This document shows positions 1 through 11,730 of a stretch of DNA of 64,000 nt, piece by piece. Origin of the DNA: Macrobrachium rosenbergii (Eukaryota > Arthropoda > Malacostraca > Decapoda > Palaemonidae); contig NC_089744.1 in the NCBI RefSeq assembly GCF_040412425.1, positions 39,583,599 to 39,647,598 of the forward strand, written 5' to 3'. The position numbers were made by a program, and so were the translations under genes. Within the stretch, counting starts at the first letter, position 1. Each line of letters starts with the position of its first letter. Under the pieces are notes generated by a model. That model made no database searches. It saw nothing but the letters and a program-made list of their open reading frames with translations, and had not been told where the DNA came from.

Positions 1-690
1 AGATAAATCTGACACCTGGTTCGCAAGAACTTCTACCCCAAAACCTGAAGAAACAGTTGGGTCAAAATGGGAAGCCTCTGCTTGCTCTGGGGGGTAAAAT
101 TTCGCCCCCAGCGCGAGAAGAGGCCCCCGAGAGGATGTCCTGATCAACGGCCCCCCCTAACGCCCTTCCACACCCGATGAAACGAATGAGGAAGGGGAGG
201 GGAAGTCCTCACCTGAGGGAGAGGGAGCAAGCGGGGGAAGTTCGCAGAGAGGGAGAAATGATCCCAACACATTAGCCACCACTGGAGTTGTCGGGGGCGT
301 GTTACCCTCGGACGTTTCTTGGCAGGCTTCCCATGGTAGCATCTCCTCCCTTTGAACCTCTTCCATTGCTCGGGAGACCAGGTACAACACTCACTACAAG
401 GAGCGTCGCACGAACACACATACATGTCCCCTGCAAGTTGGGCAAAGGGCGTGTGGGGTCGTGTTGACTCTAGAACGAAAGGTATTACACCTTTTACCTC
501 CTACCCCAGGACACATACGCTAGGGATAAGAGGGTTTAGAGGGCTTATCCACATTCATCATTACAACAGAAAGGAAAAATCCCACCAACTGCCTAACCAC
601 CTTGTTCGAAAGTTCAACGGCCCTTTCCAGCCTGCGCTGAAAGTATTTCTAATGTCAAGGACCGAGGGTTTGTATATCGTGTTGGAACAA
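1..690 (-). mobile_element. DIRS-like retrotransposon (family I), 5' terminal fragment
   Basis: This is the 5' end of a minus-oriented DIRS element that enters from the left edge. Its outer end near 650-690 (AAGGACCGAGGGTTTGTAT, then GTTGGAACAA) matches the outer ends of the copies finishing at 26275 and 45183. The adjacent block, including GTTCGAAAGTTCAACGGCC, is the same terminal repeat. Interior to it lies a gag fragment. The match to the 25640-26275 and 44450-45183 regions is close enough to see by eye, so these copies are relatively young. The 3' part of the element is outside the window. Confidence 0.8.
144..425 (-). pseudogene. DIRS gag N-terminal fragment with Cys-rich WSPEQW motif
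   Basis: The minus-strand frame contains C-x-E-C-x2-W-S-P-E-Q-W-K-R-F followed by a basic stretch. This is the same N-terminal gag motif seen at 20511-20669 and 25948-26025. The frame is short and is continued in another frame (157-390), so the copy is frameshifted. The presumed role is that of a nucleocapsid or capsid protein of the element; only the Cys-rich region is recognisable. Confidence 0.6.
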
Positions 691-1462
691 GTAATGTTTG
701 AATATCTATAGGTAAGAAGCTTCAAAATAACCTACAGTGGGAATAGCTACGAAGTTTATGGAAAAGAGGGGTATTTTTATTTATCCAAGAATGTACCCTG
801 ACAAACGTGGGTGCACATTCTAAGCTGGAGTGTCTTATATGCCAGTAAATACAGTACAGTAAACCCCCATATTTGCAGTCTCACAATTCGCGGACTCACC
901 TATTTGCGGGTTTCTCTATGGAACATATACTGTATACACATTATTCACTGAAATTTCGCCCATTCACGGTATTTTTCACTGAGAAGTATTCAATAATTAC
1001 AGTATTGTATTTTCATGACTAAATGCACTTTTTTGTGAAAAAATACTCAGGTAGTGCTCGAGTTATGATAATTCGATTTTGCAATGGGGTAAGCAATTAA
1101 TACCAATATGACAATATTTATAAAATATTTTTAAATTTCACGCGGGCGCAGGCAGCAGCATACAATCAGGCAGCGAGACAGACCAAATTACAATAGAGCA
1201 ACTTCTTTTCCTCCATCTCTTTATCCCATCTTGTTAAAAAAGTAAAAGAGAATGATAAAAGTGTTGTTAGTAACGTTATACTCTTGCATAAAAGTGTACA
1301 GCCATAAAAAACTTTTGTTTTGCTTATCACTCAATCGGATAACAGCCGTTTTGCTTGTATTTCAACCATCGTACGGTAATACACTGTTACTGTAGATATA
1401 GTACAAATGAAGTTAAGTAGAATAGGACTGATATATTTTTACATTATACCCTTATTCGCTTT

Positions 1463-1790
1463 GGATAAAAGATCAGCAAGGAAATATACTGCTAAATTTA
1501 AGCTGCAAGTTATAGTTGAAGCTGAGAAAAATCAGCAAGGAAATATACTGCTAAATTTAAGCTGCAAGTTATAGTTGAAGCTGAGAAAACAATGTTCAAG
1601 CTGCTAATGATTATAAATTATCGTGCATCGGCAACATGGATGAAACTCGACCATAACTAAAATTGGAGAGAGTATTTTAATCAAAACTACTGGGCATGAA
1701 AGAACACATTACTGGTATCTTTACGCCGATAAACAATAAATACATAAAGCTCATATTATGATAAAATCAAGTGAAAATAGCGAACAGAAT
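1463..1790 (+). pseudogene. pogo/Tigger-like transposase remnant (helix-turn-helix joined to DDE segment)
   Basis: Two transposase landmarks are visible on the plus strand. The first, RKYTAKFKLQVIVEAEK (about 1478-1528, repeated 59 bp later), resembles the N-terminal Brinker-type helix-turn-helix of Tigger-like transposases. The second, NMDET (about 1635), is the usual first catalytic-Asp motif of the DDE domain. It is followed by IKTTGHER, matching the family's IKTTGHEK stretch. Between the two landmarks the roughly 150 residues normally present are missing, and stops interrupt the frame. The fragment cannot encode a working enzyme. Confidence 0.65.
1472..1589 (+). repeat. Tandem duplication, 59 bp x 2
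   Basis: Two consecutive near-identical 59-bp units (1472-1530 and 1531-1589), each beginning ATCAGCAAGGAAATATACTG, duplicate the transposase helix-turn-helix coding segment. Since 59 is not a multiple of three, the duplication also shifts the frame. Confidence 0.9.
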
Positions 1791-3149
1791 CTTGATTCTT
1801 TTACACAAAACACACACCCAAACAGCCAACGTCATCTATTAACAAAAGAAATAGATATTTTAATGATAAAACAAGACGTATTTTTAGCTTATATTCTCTG
1901 TTAAAAACACTTCAAAATATAATGAAAAATAATCAGGTGGTTAGTACCCATTATAAATAAAGTATCTAGAGATTCATTTTACATTAACTAGACTGCAAGA
2001 AAAGGGCACGCTCTGAACTGAGTTAACAAACTTTAAATAAACTTATTTTGTTCATCGACTTTGTCAAACCAAAACACTGATCACTATGATTGCAATTTTT
2101 AATACAAAAGGAATATAAGAATATATACAATATTACTGAGAGGACAGGGAAGGTTTAACCTCTTTAACGCCGACTGGACATATTTTACGTCTCAAAAGTT
2201 GTCTGTTGCATGCCAAGTGGATGTTAAATATTCCTCCTCTACAAAAGTTTTGAGAAGAAAATATTCGAGGGGCGAAAAATCCTTCTATAGGCCTTCTTTC
2301 TGAGGCGAAAATTTTCCGAAATCTCTTCTGCGGTGGGATGGGTCAAAATGCTGGGAGTTCACGGATCACGCTGTTGTTTTGTTTACAAGCATGACCCAGC
2401 TGCGGCGGGGATGAGGAATCGGGGAAGAGAAGCAATTTCTTTTCCCGAAAAGAAAGCATCAGCTAACATCTGCTGAAAATCTCAGAAATTCTTTAATCAC
2501 TTTGTTGTAATATTTGCACCGTTTTCTATTATCCTTCATATAAAGACACTTTCACTATCACAGCACTTTGAAATGTGCACAATTTCATGAATAGAATACA
2601 ACAAAAGTAACTCATGGTTGTAGGTTTTACCAAGGGTTAGGGAAGAGCTACGTCTACAGGAGGGTTTGAAAACACATAAATCACCATAAGTGACCTCCTG
2701 AAATTTCAATCTTTCTCACATAAGAATCATTTGACCAACTAAAATCAGACAAAATTGCACTTGCATGTCATTCAACAAACAAACATTCTAGTAATATTCA
2801 ATCAAGGATCTTCATTTTGCAACAAACGAGAAGTCTCTAGCACAAAATATTTAGAAGATTTAGATTCAGACATCTTTTGAAAAAACAAAGCCAAATCCAA
2901 AACAAACCCAATAGCGTATGTCTAGCCAAGTCCAAGTCAAAAAATGAAAATCAAACTCAGTGAAACCAAGTTTGGTCACTTTGTACTGAAAACAAGTGTT
3001 GACACTGTTTTGAAAAATCTGAATAGAAAATGGGAATGGTTCCGCCTCTACATAAAGTTTGATCTAAATGAAGTAAGTTTTGAAATTCTTCGGACTAACA
3101 GAGAATACTATATATATATCAAAAAATAAGTCTCATGAACAAAAGCTAG

Positions 3150-3930
3150 CTTTTACAAATTTTGAAGTTATATTTCGACTTATAAAACACTTCATATAAT
3201 GAAAAATAACCTTGCCCCATATAAATAAAGTATCTGAGATTCATTTACACTAACTAGAAGCAAGAAAATGCTCTGAACTGAGTTAACTAAAAGCGAAAAA
3301 ACTTACATCGATTTCAAACCAATATTCACTATGATTGCAATTTTTATTTTACAAAAATATAAGAATATATACAATATTACTGGATACAATGAATTTCCAT
3401 TTATGGACTGGACATATTTTTGAAAAAACTTTGTCTGTTGTCCAAGTGGATGTTAAATATCTGCTACAAAAAGTTTTTCTTGGAAAATACTTGAGGCCTC
3501 GTTTGAGAAAAATTTTAAATCACGTGTGTGTGGGGATGCTGGGAGTTCCGGATCTGTTGTTTTGTTGGACAAGACAACAAGAGCATCTCATTTCTTTCTT
3601 TTCTAAAGGCATCACTAACTCTTGAAAATCTCAGAAATACAATATTTCCATCTGTTTCTCCTTCATAACCATTGTTGTATATGATGAAATGTACAATTTC
3701 ATGTAGAATACAACAAAATGTAATTGCCATGCAAGCAATTTTTCTATTTTCATATAAATCACGATAAGTGAAATTTCAACAATCTTCTGAAACGAAAAAA
3801 TTGTATGTAAATGTTTACATTTTGTAATATTCAATCAATTACCTTCATTTTGCAACAAACTCCGATGAAGTCTCTAGCACAATATTTCGATTTATGGTGT
3901 TTTTGAAAAAAACTTTTTCCTTATGTCCGC
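3150..3930. repeat. Mosaic duplication of upstream repeat sequence
   Basis: The segment resembles 1860-2900 but is shorter. It alternates with pieces matching the MITE at 4388-4600, such as GGACAAGACAACAAGAGCAT, ATATTTCCATCTGTTTCTCC and TTGCCATGCAAGCA. The interleaving of two source sequences over short blocks is unusual and may be an assembly consensus artefact. Confidence 0.5.
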
Positions 3931-4328
3931 TCTAATTCTAATGAAAATCTCAGAAATTCTTTGGTCACTTTGTCATAATTTTTGCACTGTTTTGTAATAG
4001 CCATTACATAAAGTTTTATAAATGAAAATGAGTGCAATTTCATGTAGAATACAACAAAAAATAACTCATGGTTGTAGCTTTTATCAATTTTGACATATTT
4101 TCATATAAATCACAATAAGTGCCAAAATTTCAACTTTCAGTCAACTTTGGACTTGACCGAAATGGTCGAAAAATGCAATTGTAAGCTAAAACTCTTACAT
4201 TCTAGTAATATTCAATCATTTACCTTCATTTTGCAACAAACGAGAAGTCTCTAGCACAATATTTCCATTTATGGTGAATTTTTGAAAAAAACTTTTTCCT
4301 TATGTCGCGCTAACTCTGCTGAAAATCT

Positions 4329-4672
4329 TGTAAGAGCCTGGGCCGTCTCTTGCAAAAAACGTGTTGTTCGCGTTCATTCATCCAGAGTGGACAAGACAAC
4401 AAGAGCATCTCATTTTCTTTCTCTAAAGGAACGCGATTTCAACCATACAATATTTCCATCTGTTTCTCCCTAACCATTGTTGTCTTGATGTATGTACAAT
4501 CACCACCACATGCATTGCCATGCAAGCATTCTAATCATGTACTCATAATGTTCCAACGAATCTTCTGTAACAAATTGTGTGTATGTTTCTGTTTGTGAAG
4601 ACGCCAAACGTCTCGCCACTCCGATGGACGATGAACACACGTGTTTGGAAGAGACGGCGTCAGGCTCTTACA
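4329..4672. mobile_element. MITE nested in piggyBac-like element
   Basis: The ends form an inverted repeat of about 30 or more bp: TGTAAGAGCCTG at the left and CAGGCTCTTACA at the right. The similarity extends into GCCGTCTCTT...ACGTGT on the left and its complement on the right. AATCT flanks both sides as a possible target duplication. The insertion interrupts the repeat sequence GAAAATCTCAGAAATTC seen intact at about 2480 and 3940. No coding capacity was found in the 344 bp, and the superfamily is not assigned. Confidence 0.6.
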
Positions 4673-5975
4673 ATCTCAGAAATTCTTTAGTCACTTTGTC
4701 GTAAGTTTTGCACAGTTTTATATTAGCCGTTACATAAAGTTTTATATATGAAAATGTGTGCAATTTCATGTAGAATACAACAAAAAATAATTCATGGTTG
4801 TAGCTTTTATCAATTTTGACATATTTTCATATAAATCATGATATGTCCCAAATTTTCAACCTTCGGTCAACTTTGACTCGACTGAAATGGTCGAAAAATG
4901 CAATTGTAAGCTAAAACTCTTACATTCTAGTAATATTCAATCATTTACCTTCATTTTGCAACAAACAGGAAGTCTCTAGCACAATATTTCGATTTATGGT
5001 GAATTTTTGAAAAAACTTTTTTTTATGTCCGCACGTCACGAATTCATGCATCATTTTGTGATAATATTTTCTCTGAGTTGCTTTGATTGTTTTACAATTT
5101 GTTATATACCAAAATCATCGCAATTTAGTGTACAATACAATGAAAAAAAAAAATAACTCATTAGCTTTAACCGTTTTGCTCACAGAGCGATTTGTATACA
5201 ATTATATATGAAATTTTTTTTTGCGCTGTCGTATATTCCAATATTTATATATGATAATGATATCTTTTTTCATTTCAGATGGTTGCATACTAAACTTCAG
5301 GCAATGAGAAAAAAAGGAGCCATAAATGAACTTTTAATCTTAAAAACTAAGCGTGCTGTGATTTTTTAAAAAAACTTTCTTTCCGCTTCGGCGCTAACTC
5401 CCAAACCCCGCCAGCATACGGCAGACACTTTTGTAAATAGAGGCTCGGCGTTTAAGGGTTAAGGCATAACATTTTAAAAGATCCATGGAAAAGATGCATA
5501 TTCATTATGTTGATGTTTGTATAATACGATATGTGAATACAGAGTACAGTATAAGGTAGGTTAGGCTACCGTATATGTATACAATATACCATAGTGTAGG
5601 CTAAGCTAATTCTTGTGTTATTCAATTTCTCTTTTTATTGAATTATCATAAGTCACTCTGCATGAACCTCCAGAATTAGCTGATATTAATAATTACTCTG
5701 TCATGTGTGCATAGAGTATACTTTATAGTATAGGGTAGGCTACCATATGTGTAAACATGGTACCGAATACCCTAGTGTGGGCTAGGCTATATTCGAGATA
5801 CGTTTTTCCCAACAAATGATGGGTTTTTTGGAACCTAACCCCATCGTAAGTAGGATACTATCAAAATAGGCAGTTCCAAGTGTTTTTAGAAGGGTTCTAA
5901 GTACTTGAAGGTTTCATCTATTCGCCGGGGGGGTGCGGTACGCATCCCCTGCGAGTACGGGGGGTTTACTGTATA

Positions 5976-6328
5976 CAGTGAACTCCTCATATTCGCGGGG
6001 GATGCGTCCCACACACCCCCGCAAATAGCTAAAATCCGCGAATACTTAAAACCCCTCTAAAAACACTTAAAACTGCCTATTTTGATAGTTTAAACACAGA
6101 AAAACCCTGTAAAAATGCATATACCTGAGTATTTTAATAGTTTTATCACAAAAAGTGCATTTATTCATGAAAATTATATGAAAATACAGTAATTAGTGAA
6201 TATTTCTCAGTGAAAAATACTGCGAATGGGCGAATTTTCCGTGAATAATGGCTAGATATGTTCCACAGAGAAACCCGCAAATGTGTGAGTCCGCGAATCA
6301 TGAGAACGCGAATATGGGGGGTTTACTG
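5976..6328. mobile_element. pogo-like MITE, 353 bp
   Basis: The ends are CAGTGAACTCCTCATATTCG and, at the right, CGAATATGGGGGGTTTACTG, flanked by TA on both sides (5974-5975, 6329-6330). Its halves match the two ends of the larger element at 857-5971, so it is the internally deleted form of the same family. It lies directly next to that element, separated only by TATA. Confidence 0.75.
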
Positions 6329-6673
6329 TAGGTACATTTTTAGATTATAATGTCTGTATTTCCACTGACATCTACAATTACCTTTAGGACTGAAATTAAG
6401 AACACTGTTATTTTACTGACATCAATGTATCTCCCTTAATTTTTGCAGCCTCATGTAATTCCTAAAGTATATCATTTTGGATTTTTTGTGTGTGTAAAAC
6501 TTTCCATGGCTGACTTCCTTATGGGTGTGACTCTGTACATTACTGTAAAAATAAATTGCCTGAGGGTTTTCCTTTTATCTTCTATTTATATATTTTTCTG
6601 ACATAACGGTGGAATACACTGACTTATCACAACACAAGCCCTTAAGACTCCCCATTACATTGCTTATACTAAC
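6329..6673. other. USP24 intron 6 sequence before the donor of exon 6
   Basis: This is AT-rich sequence between the MITE and USP24 exon 6. On the minus strand it is the start of intron 6. No gene, repeat or RNA element was recognised. Confidence 0.5.
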
Positions 6674-6829
6674 CTTCAAAGCATTCATGCGTGCAGAAAA
6701 ATGTGGTGTTTTCAGCATTCTTATAATCATTTTAAGTCTCAAGTCATTTGTATACTGCACTTCATCTGGCCATAAGGATACACACAACATTCGTACAGCT
6801 TCAAGGAGCTCGTAGCAGGAGCCAATTTT
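6674..6829 (-). CDS. USP24: USP24 exon 6 (internal coding exon)
   Basis: The exon is 156 bp (52 codons), phase 0 at both ends. The minus-strand acceptor is ATGCATTTCAG and the donor is GTTAGTA. It encodes KIGSCYELLEAVRMLC, then a DLRL stretch and RMLKTPHFSARMNALK. This matches the conserved N-terminal helical region of animal USP24, where the human protein has the very similar RMLKSPHFSAKMNSLK. It follows exon 5 without loss of conserved sequence. USP24 is a very large (about 2600-residue) cysteine protease that removes ubiquitin from substrates; the catalytic domain lies much further downstream, outside the window. The remaining exons continue to the left. The identification rests on recalled family sequence, but phase and order agree across all six exons. 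Confidence 0.9.
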
Positions 6830-9800
6830 CTGAAATGCATACATCCAAATATAGTAAAACAGTCTGAAAAAAAATTTGATTAAGAAAATTTTTTTACAAA
6901 ATTGTTTGCTCCGACATGATATAACCACCATCAGTCCTTTATATTAGCAGTAACTACCATCAGGGAGAAGGGAATAACTGCCTGCCCAGATGTAAACATT
7001 CCAGTGTGCTTTTGGGTGTCATGCGTTGCAGACATGTTTTGGATCTCTCTGCCTGACCGTCATTAAGCTCTTTATTACCCCGGTGGAATCTTTCTGTATT
7101 TTTGTGTATACTGTATATATTACGTGTTTGATATTTATTAATATACAAACCCACGATTTGTGATAGCCTTGCATAGGCCGTCGTTCCACTGCATCTGTCT
7201 TGGGTTTGACGGTCAAAGGCATATTTAGAGGGGCATAATAGATAGGTTCTCTTCCTGTAGCCCTTTATTTAGATACTGAAGGTGTTCCCCTGTACGTTCG
7301 GATATATTAGATTGTGACATAACATCTTCGCCCCCCTTCACTGATCGGGACGCAACAAGTGCACTCCCCTTCTTGGGCTCCCACCCTCCGTATGCTGAGT
7401 GTTGTTTTTGCCGCCTGCACTATGGAGAGTTGCAGGGGGTGGGGGGAGGTTGTGGGCGTCGTCGGTAAGTTTTGCTTCCACGGTGCCCTTGGTGACCTCC
7501 CCTCCTTCCTTCTCTCTCCCTGTAGGTTCTTCTTTTATCTCTCCTCCACGAGAGATCTCTCTCCTTCACCCTCTTCGCTTACTCGTTGGGCAAAGACTGT
7601 TGGCGGGGGTGGACAAGGGAGGTTGGGTGACCTCCTCTCGCTGCATAGTGTAGTTCCTCTCGGAATGAGAGGAGTCTGCCTCTATTAATCGTCTTTGTTT
7701 TTTCTTTCAGGTTGACAGTGAGCATCGTAGGCACAGCAGTAGTTGGCTGGATATCTCAGTTGGGATATCTTTGCCTGAAGGAGTCCCGACATTCATACAG
7801 TGTTTGCTTCGGGATTGACCCTTGGTTGGAATGGCATAGATCCACATCGGGATCGTTCCGACTCTGTTCCCACCAATGTGGATCGGTTGCTGTCATTCTG
7901 GCCTTCATGTATGCTGTGGCACTGCCTCTGGTGTATTTGTGGTCCATCTGCTCCCGCTGTTTCCTGTGTTATTGCTCCTGTTGACTCGGCAACAAGTCTC
8001 TGGGCAGCTCCTCCTGGTCTCCTTCCGCAGCCGCCCTGATTGTTCCTGTTGCTGCTGGTGACGTTCATGTGATGTTCCTGGCTGTTGCTCTAGCTCCTGC
8101 CTTCTGAACTGCTTCCGTAGCTCTGCATCGGCTGTCCTGATCGAGCCTGCTGCTTCTCCTGGTGGTTGTGTCCTGGGCCGCTTCCATTGTGATTCTGACG
8201 AGCTGCCCTGGAGGTTACGATGTTTCATGTCCACCATCCTGCAGAAGATGTCGGAGTGAAGGTGAAGGAAGTCGCCCTGTGGAGGTAACCGCTGTCTTCT
8301 TCAGCTTATCTATGATTTCGTCTACTGCTGCCTCTTCCCTTCCTCTCCCGAGGTTTGAGGGGGTCCCAGGAAACCGGATAGACTTCCGTCGGCCAAAGGA
8401 GAGGAAGGCTGCTTCTCCCTTGATGCCCTTTGGACGTCTAGGGGCTGCCTCCTTCCGAAGAGGCAGTGGGTCTCTCGTTGGCTCTTCCCGACCTTCAGGT
8501 TTCGGAACCGATTCGCATACCCATGGGTTTTGTGTTTCGGGAGCAGCGGGTGTGCAGACCTAGGTTTGCGCTCCCGTTCCCGGTCCTAGACGTTACACCT
8601 CTAAGACGGGTGCTGCTTTGGGCACTTGTTCATGAGCCGATCCAAGTGCAAGAGATTCTGTGGAATATCAAGTATCCTGACCTGGTCTGGAGAGTATTCT
8701 CCCTGGCCCAGTTCGGGAGCAAAGCGAGAGAAAGAACCGAGGCACCCAGGTGTCTCAGCTCTTCCTAACAGAACTACAAGTGCTCCCCAATTGCTTACCA
8801 GGGCTTGGTCAGGTTCCCAGCCTGGTGTCTCAATCCTATCGGTTTGAACACCAGAGGAAGCAGGGAAGAGGTTCCCTTCGGGAGTCCTGCGAGACTTCTA
8901 AGGGCCTGCCTCTTTTCTGGGAGTCAGATTTCTCTTGTTGGCTCTTCCCGCCCTTGGGCGGGAACCAATTCGCATTCTCCTCTAGGGCCTAGTGTTTCTG
9001 GGGCTGTGAGAGCACGGCCTTGGGAGGCCACACCCTCATTGCCAGCCTTAGAAGTACGCATCTAACACTGGTTCTGTGCCTGGCTCTTTTCGATTTCTTA
9101 AGAAACTGAAAGCAGCTGCTCCCCATTTTTGGGAGTCTCGTAGGTCGCTCGGATACTATGAATCACGAGCGCAATCCTGGCGAGAGGCGCAGGACGAGAG
9201 AAAGTGCTGAGACCTTGGTGTCTTGGTACCGAGAAGCCCAGGTGGCTCGATATTGCCAGCCAGCTACTTCGGTTGCTTGGCCAGGTTTCATCCTCGTGTT
9301 TTGAACTTTAGGGTTCAAGCATGCAGGATAGCAGACACAGAATTCCCCTTTGAACTTCTTCTCGAGGGGCCTTGGCCTCAAAGGAGTTTAGAATTCAGGA
9401 AATTAGCATTAGTTCACAGCAGAGGAGTTCTGTCCTGTCCGGTTCCGATTGCATTCACATGATCAGCTCGGTTCGGCTTAGCTTGCTCGCCCCGCCCAGC
9501 CCTGGTCACGGTCATGAGACTGGCTTGGCTTGGCTCAGACCGCTTGCCTCCCAGTCCACCGCTTACCACTCAGTCTGCATCGCATTCACATGATCGGCTT
9601 GGCTTGGCCCCGCTCAGTTTTTCCGAATCGGGTTCTCGGCACTGTTCGAGTGAACTTTCTGCTCTTCCCAGGAAAGCACTTTGCCATGTCACAAGCACTC
9701 TTCTTCCCCCATGTGGCAATAACCTCCTTTGGTTGATTATCGCTCACGGTCCGCCTCCTCTGCTGGTCTTACTGGCAGGACAGGTAGGGGTACTCTTTCT

Positions 9801-11517
9801 CCTCACCTGTTCTCTTTTCCTCTCGGTTGTTCCAAGAGGCGCAAAGCAAACAGAGAGAGCTCCGATGAATTTGTCTTTTTTTGGAGTTTGGCTGCCTGGC
9901 ATGCTTTTGGTGTCGGTCCCCAAATTGTCTCACAGTACAACCAGGTAGCCGAGGGAGTTTCTTGGGATCTGTCAAGGTCTCCCTCCAGAGAGAGAGGTAC
10001 AGGAGTTTCATGCTTCGGAAGCAGCGGGGTGTCTTCCTTTTCAAGTTGCAATCACCCTCGTTTCTCGGAGAACTTTGCGCTGATTCGTTGGTGTGAGGAT
10101 CCCTAGGACAGGATTGCGGCTCCCCTAATGCATAATCTTCATCTCTCGCAACCCTTGCAGCTCCTGAAGGGGTCGAGAGTTTTGGGGGCCGCTGCGGTCC
10201 TTGCTTGTATGAGCGTTCTCAACCAGATGAATACTTTTCTTTGGACATGGAGTTCATTCAGGTCAAGACACCAAGCTCCTCCCCTGCCTCGACAGAGTAC
10301 GAATTCTTCTTGCCTCGGAAGGGTCTTGCTGACTGCAGGTTGTTCTGACTCTGCTTCATCCGGACTGGGTTCTCTCTGTTTCTCCTTACCGCAAAGGGTA
10401 TTCTCTTCTGCAATGAGAGGCGGCGATCTTGGAGGACACTTGCTGGTTTCCTCCTGGCAGTCTCCTGATGGATCCACGATCCTTCACTTTTAGGTTTTCT
10501 CTTCTCGGAGAAGACCATTCCTGGAGTGAACCTTCCCTTATGGATACTGGTCCTGTCCAGGGGTGGGCCTTCCTACACCAGGCAGCAATCTGTGGGCAAT
10601 TCTGGTGCTAAGAAGAAGGACTTTGTCCAAATTTGGATCTACAGTTTTGTAAGTCCTGAGTTGGCTTGACCCTTAGGAAAGAGACCTTTGCTCGGTTCTG
10701 CCTTTCTCTTTCAGAGATTTGCCAGATACTGCAGTAATCAAGGTTTGTACCAGGGTACTACCTTGTCCTTTGGACAATGGCCAAGACCTTTGGGTCTTAG
10801 TCATCTGGCCTTGACCTTAAGTTCAAGCCAGCCCTCCTCAACTCCTAAGAAGTCCTACGCTTCGGAAGAAGATTGCAGAAACACATAGCCCTCTTCTTTC
10901 CTTCTGGGAAAGTGCACATAACTGTGTCTCTTTCCACCCTCTTTTCCATGAGGAAGGAGGGCAGAAGGGAAGAGGGAAAGGAGTATCGACTGGGCAGAAG
11001 TTCCCCTACTGCAGATGCCTGCATGAAATGATACTTGTTGAGTCTCTGGACCTAGCAGCGACACTGCCGAGACCTGGGAATGGATTCCTTCAGGAGAAGT
11101 ATCTATTTCCCTTGGGTCTTGGCAATTCTTTTCATCAAATTTCCATCCTGCTTCCTCTCCCGTGCTCCCAATTCGGGAAATGCCAGCTGGGCTAGGGTTA
11201 ATCATCTCGGTATCCTGTCATCTTGCAGAAGCTTCCCCATGGTGGAGAATGAAGGAGGTCTGCTTCCAGTCCTCCATCCTTCTTTCCTCTTCGAACTATG
11301 AGGAAAGAGTTAGGCTAATGCTTGATTGAGGGAACCTTTGAATATCCTTGCATATTCTCCTCACGTCATGTGTCTACTCCCAGATTCACCGATCGAGGAA
11401 TAGGCGCACACCTGTAAGACTTTGTCTTGAAGGTGTGTGACCGAGACGATTAGCACCTTCTCATCAACATCCTGAACTCAAGGCAGCTTTTGGTCATCCC
11501 AAAATTCAGGATGAGTT

Positions 11518-11730
11518 TTGCGACACTTAGTGGTTTCGTTGAACAACAAAACCACAGTAGTGGCATATGTCGACAAACAAGAGGGAATCGTTTTTTCCTC
11601 CTGTTTCATCTGTCGACATTTGCAGGTACTTGAGTGTTCTATAGTGCACCTGATAGCTCAATTAGCCACATACATTCCCGGTGGGGATGTATTGGTAGGC
11701 GAGCTTGGCCTCGGGTTTGAGTGATCGGGA
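11518..11730 (+). pseudogene. DIRS RNase H remnant
   Basis: The frame contains NNKTTVVAYVDKQEG and, 35 residues later, ATYIPGGDVLVGEL. In the other copies the corresponding region reads DNTTLVAYINKQGG and ARYIPGKRNVLA, the end of the DIRS RNase H domain. The first catalytic acidic position is already N here. Downstream, around 11807-12019, an MT-like segment (MFASRHNKAGSF, VPDPRD) is faintly recognisable. Confidence 0.6.

Larger units (their letters stand above)
2480..5035. repeat. Divergent internal tandem repeats of the piggyBac-like element
   Basis: Units beginning near CTCAGAAATTCTTT recur at about 2486, 3948 and 4676, with a rearranged copy near 3628. The block 3945-4330 and the block 4676-5035 are clearly alignable over about 360 bp. 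Shared landmarks are TGCAATTTCATGTAGAATAC, TCGAAAAATGCAATTGTAAG and ACTTCTCG/ACTTCCTG followed by CTAGCACAATATTT. No coding potential is apparent. Confidence 0.7.
2159..5458. mobile_element. piggyBac-like non-autonomous element with TTAA duplications
   Basis: The element is bounded by TTAA at 2155-2158 and TTAA at 5459-5462. Its ends are inverted: CCTCTTTAACGCCGA on the left and, read from the right end inward, CCCTTAAACGCCGAG. TTAA target sites and CCY-starting terminal repeats are diagnostic features of piggyBac transposons. No transposase is visible in the 3.3-kb interior, which holds instead divergent tandem repeats (about 2480-5035) and a nested MITE. It sits inside the pogo-like element 857-5971, so it inserted later. 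Confidence 0.65.
857..5971 (+). mobile_element. pogo/Tigger-like DNA transposon, decayed, split by a nested insertion
   Basis: The left end starts CAGTAAACCCCC after a TA dinucleotide (855-856), and the right end finishes GGGGGGTTTACTG before TA (5972-5973). The outer 200 bp on each side match the two halves of the MITE at 5976-6328, in the expected orientation. TA target duplication and CAGT-starting inverted repeats are typical of Tc1/mariner-pogo elements. The interior 1463-1790 retains transposase fragments. Position 2158 to 5459 is a separate TTAA-flanked insertion; without it the element is about 1.8 kb. It sits in the intron downstream of USP24 exon 6. Confidence 0.7.

Noticed and set aside
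2944..3129. 61-aa plus-strand frame
   Set aside because: It falls within the repeat interior of the piggyBac-like element and has no family resemblance.
7359..10888. Numerous overlapping open frames of 60-145 aa on both strands
   Set aside because: They lie in the decayed C/T-rich interior of a DIRS element, where stops are rare by composition. None showed gag, RT or YR motifs that I could defend.
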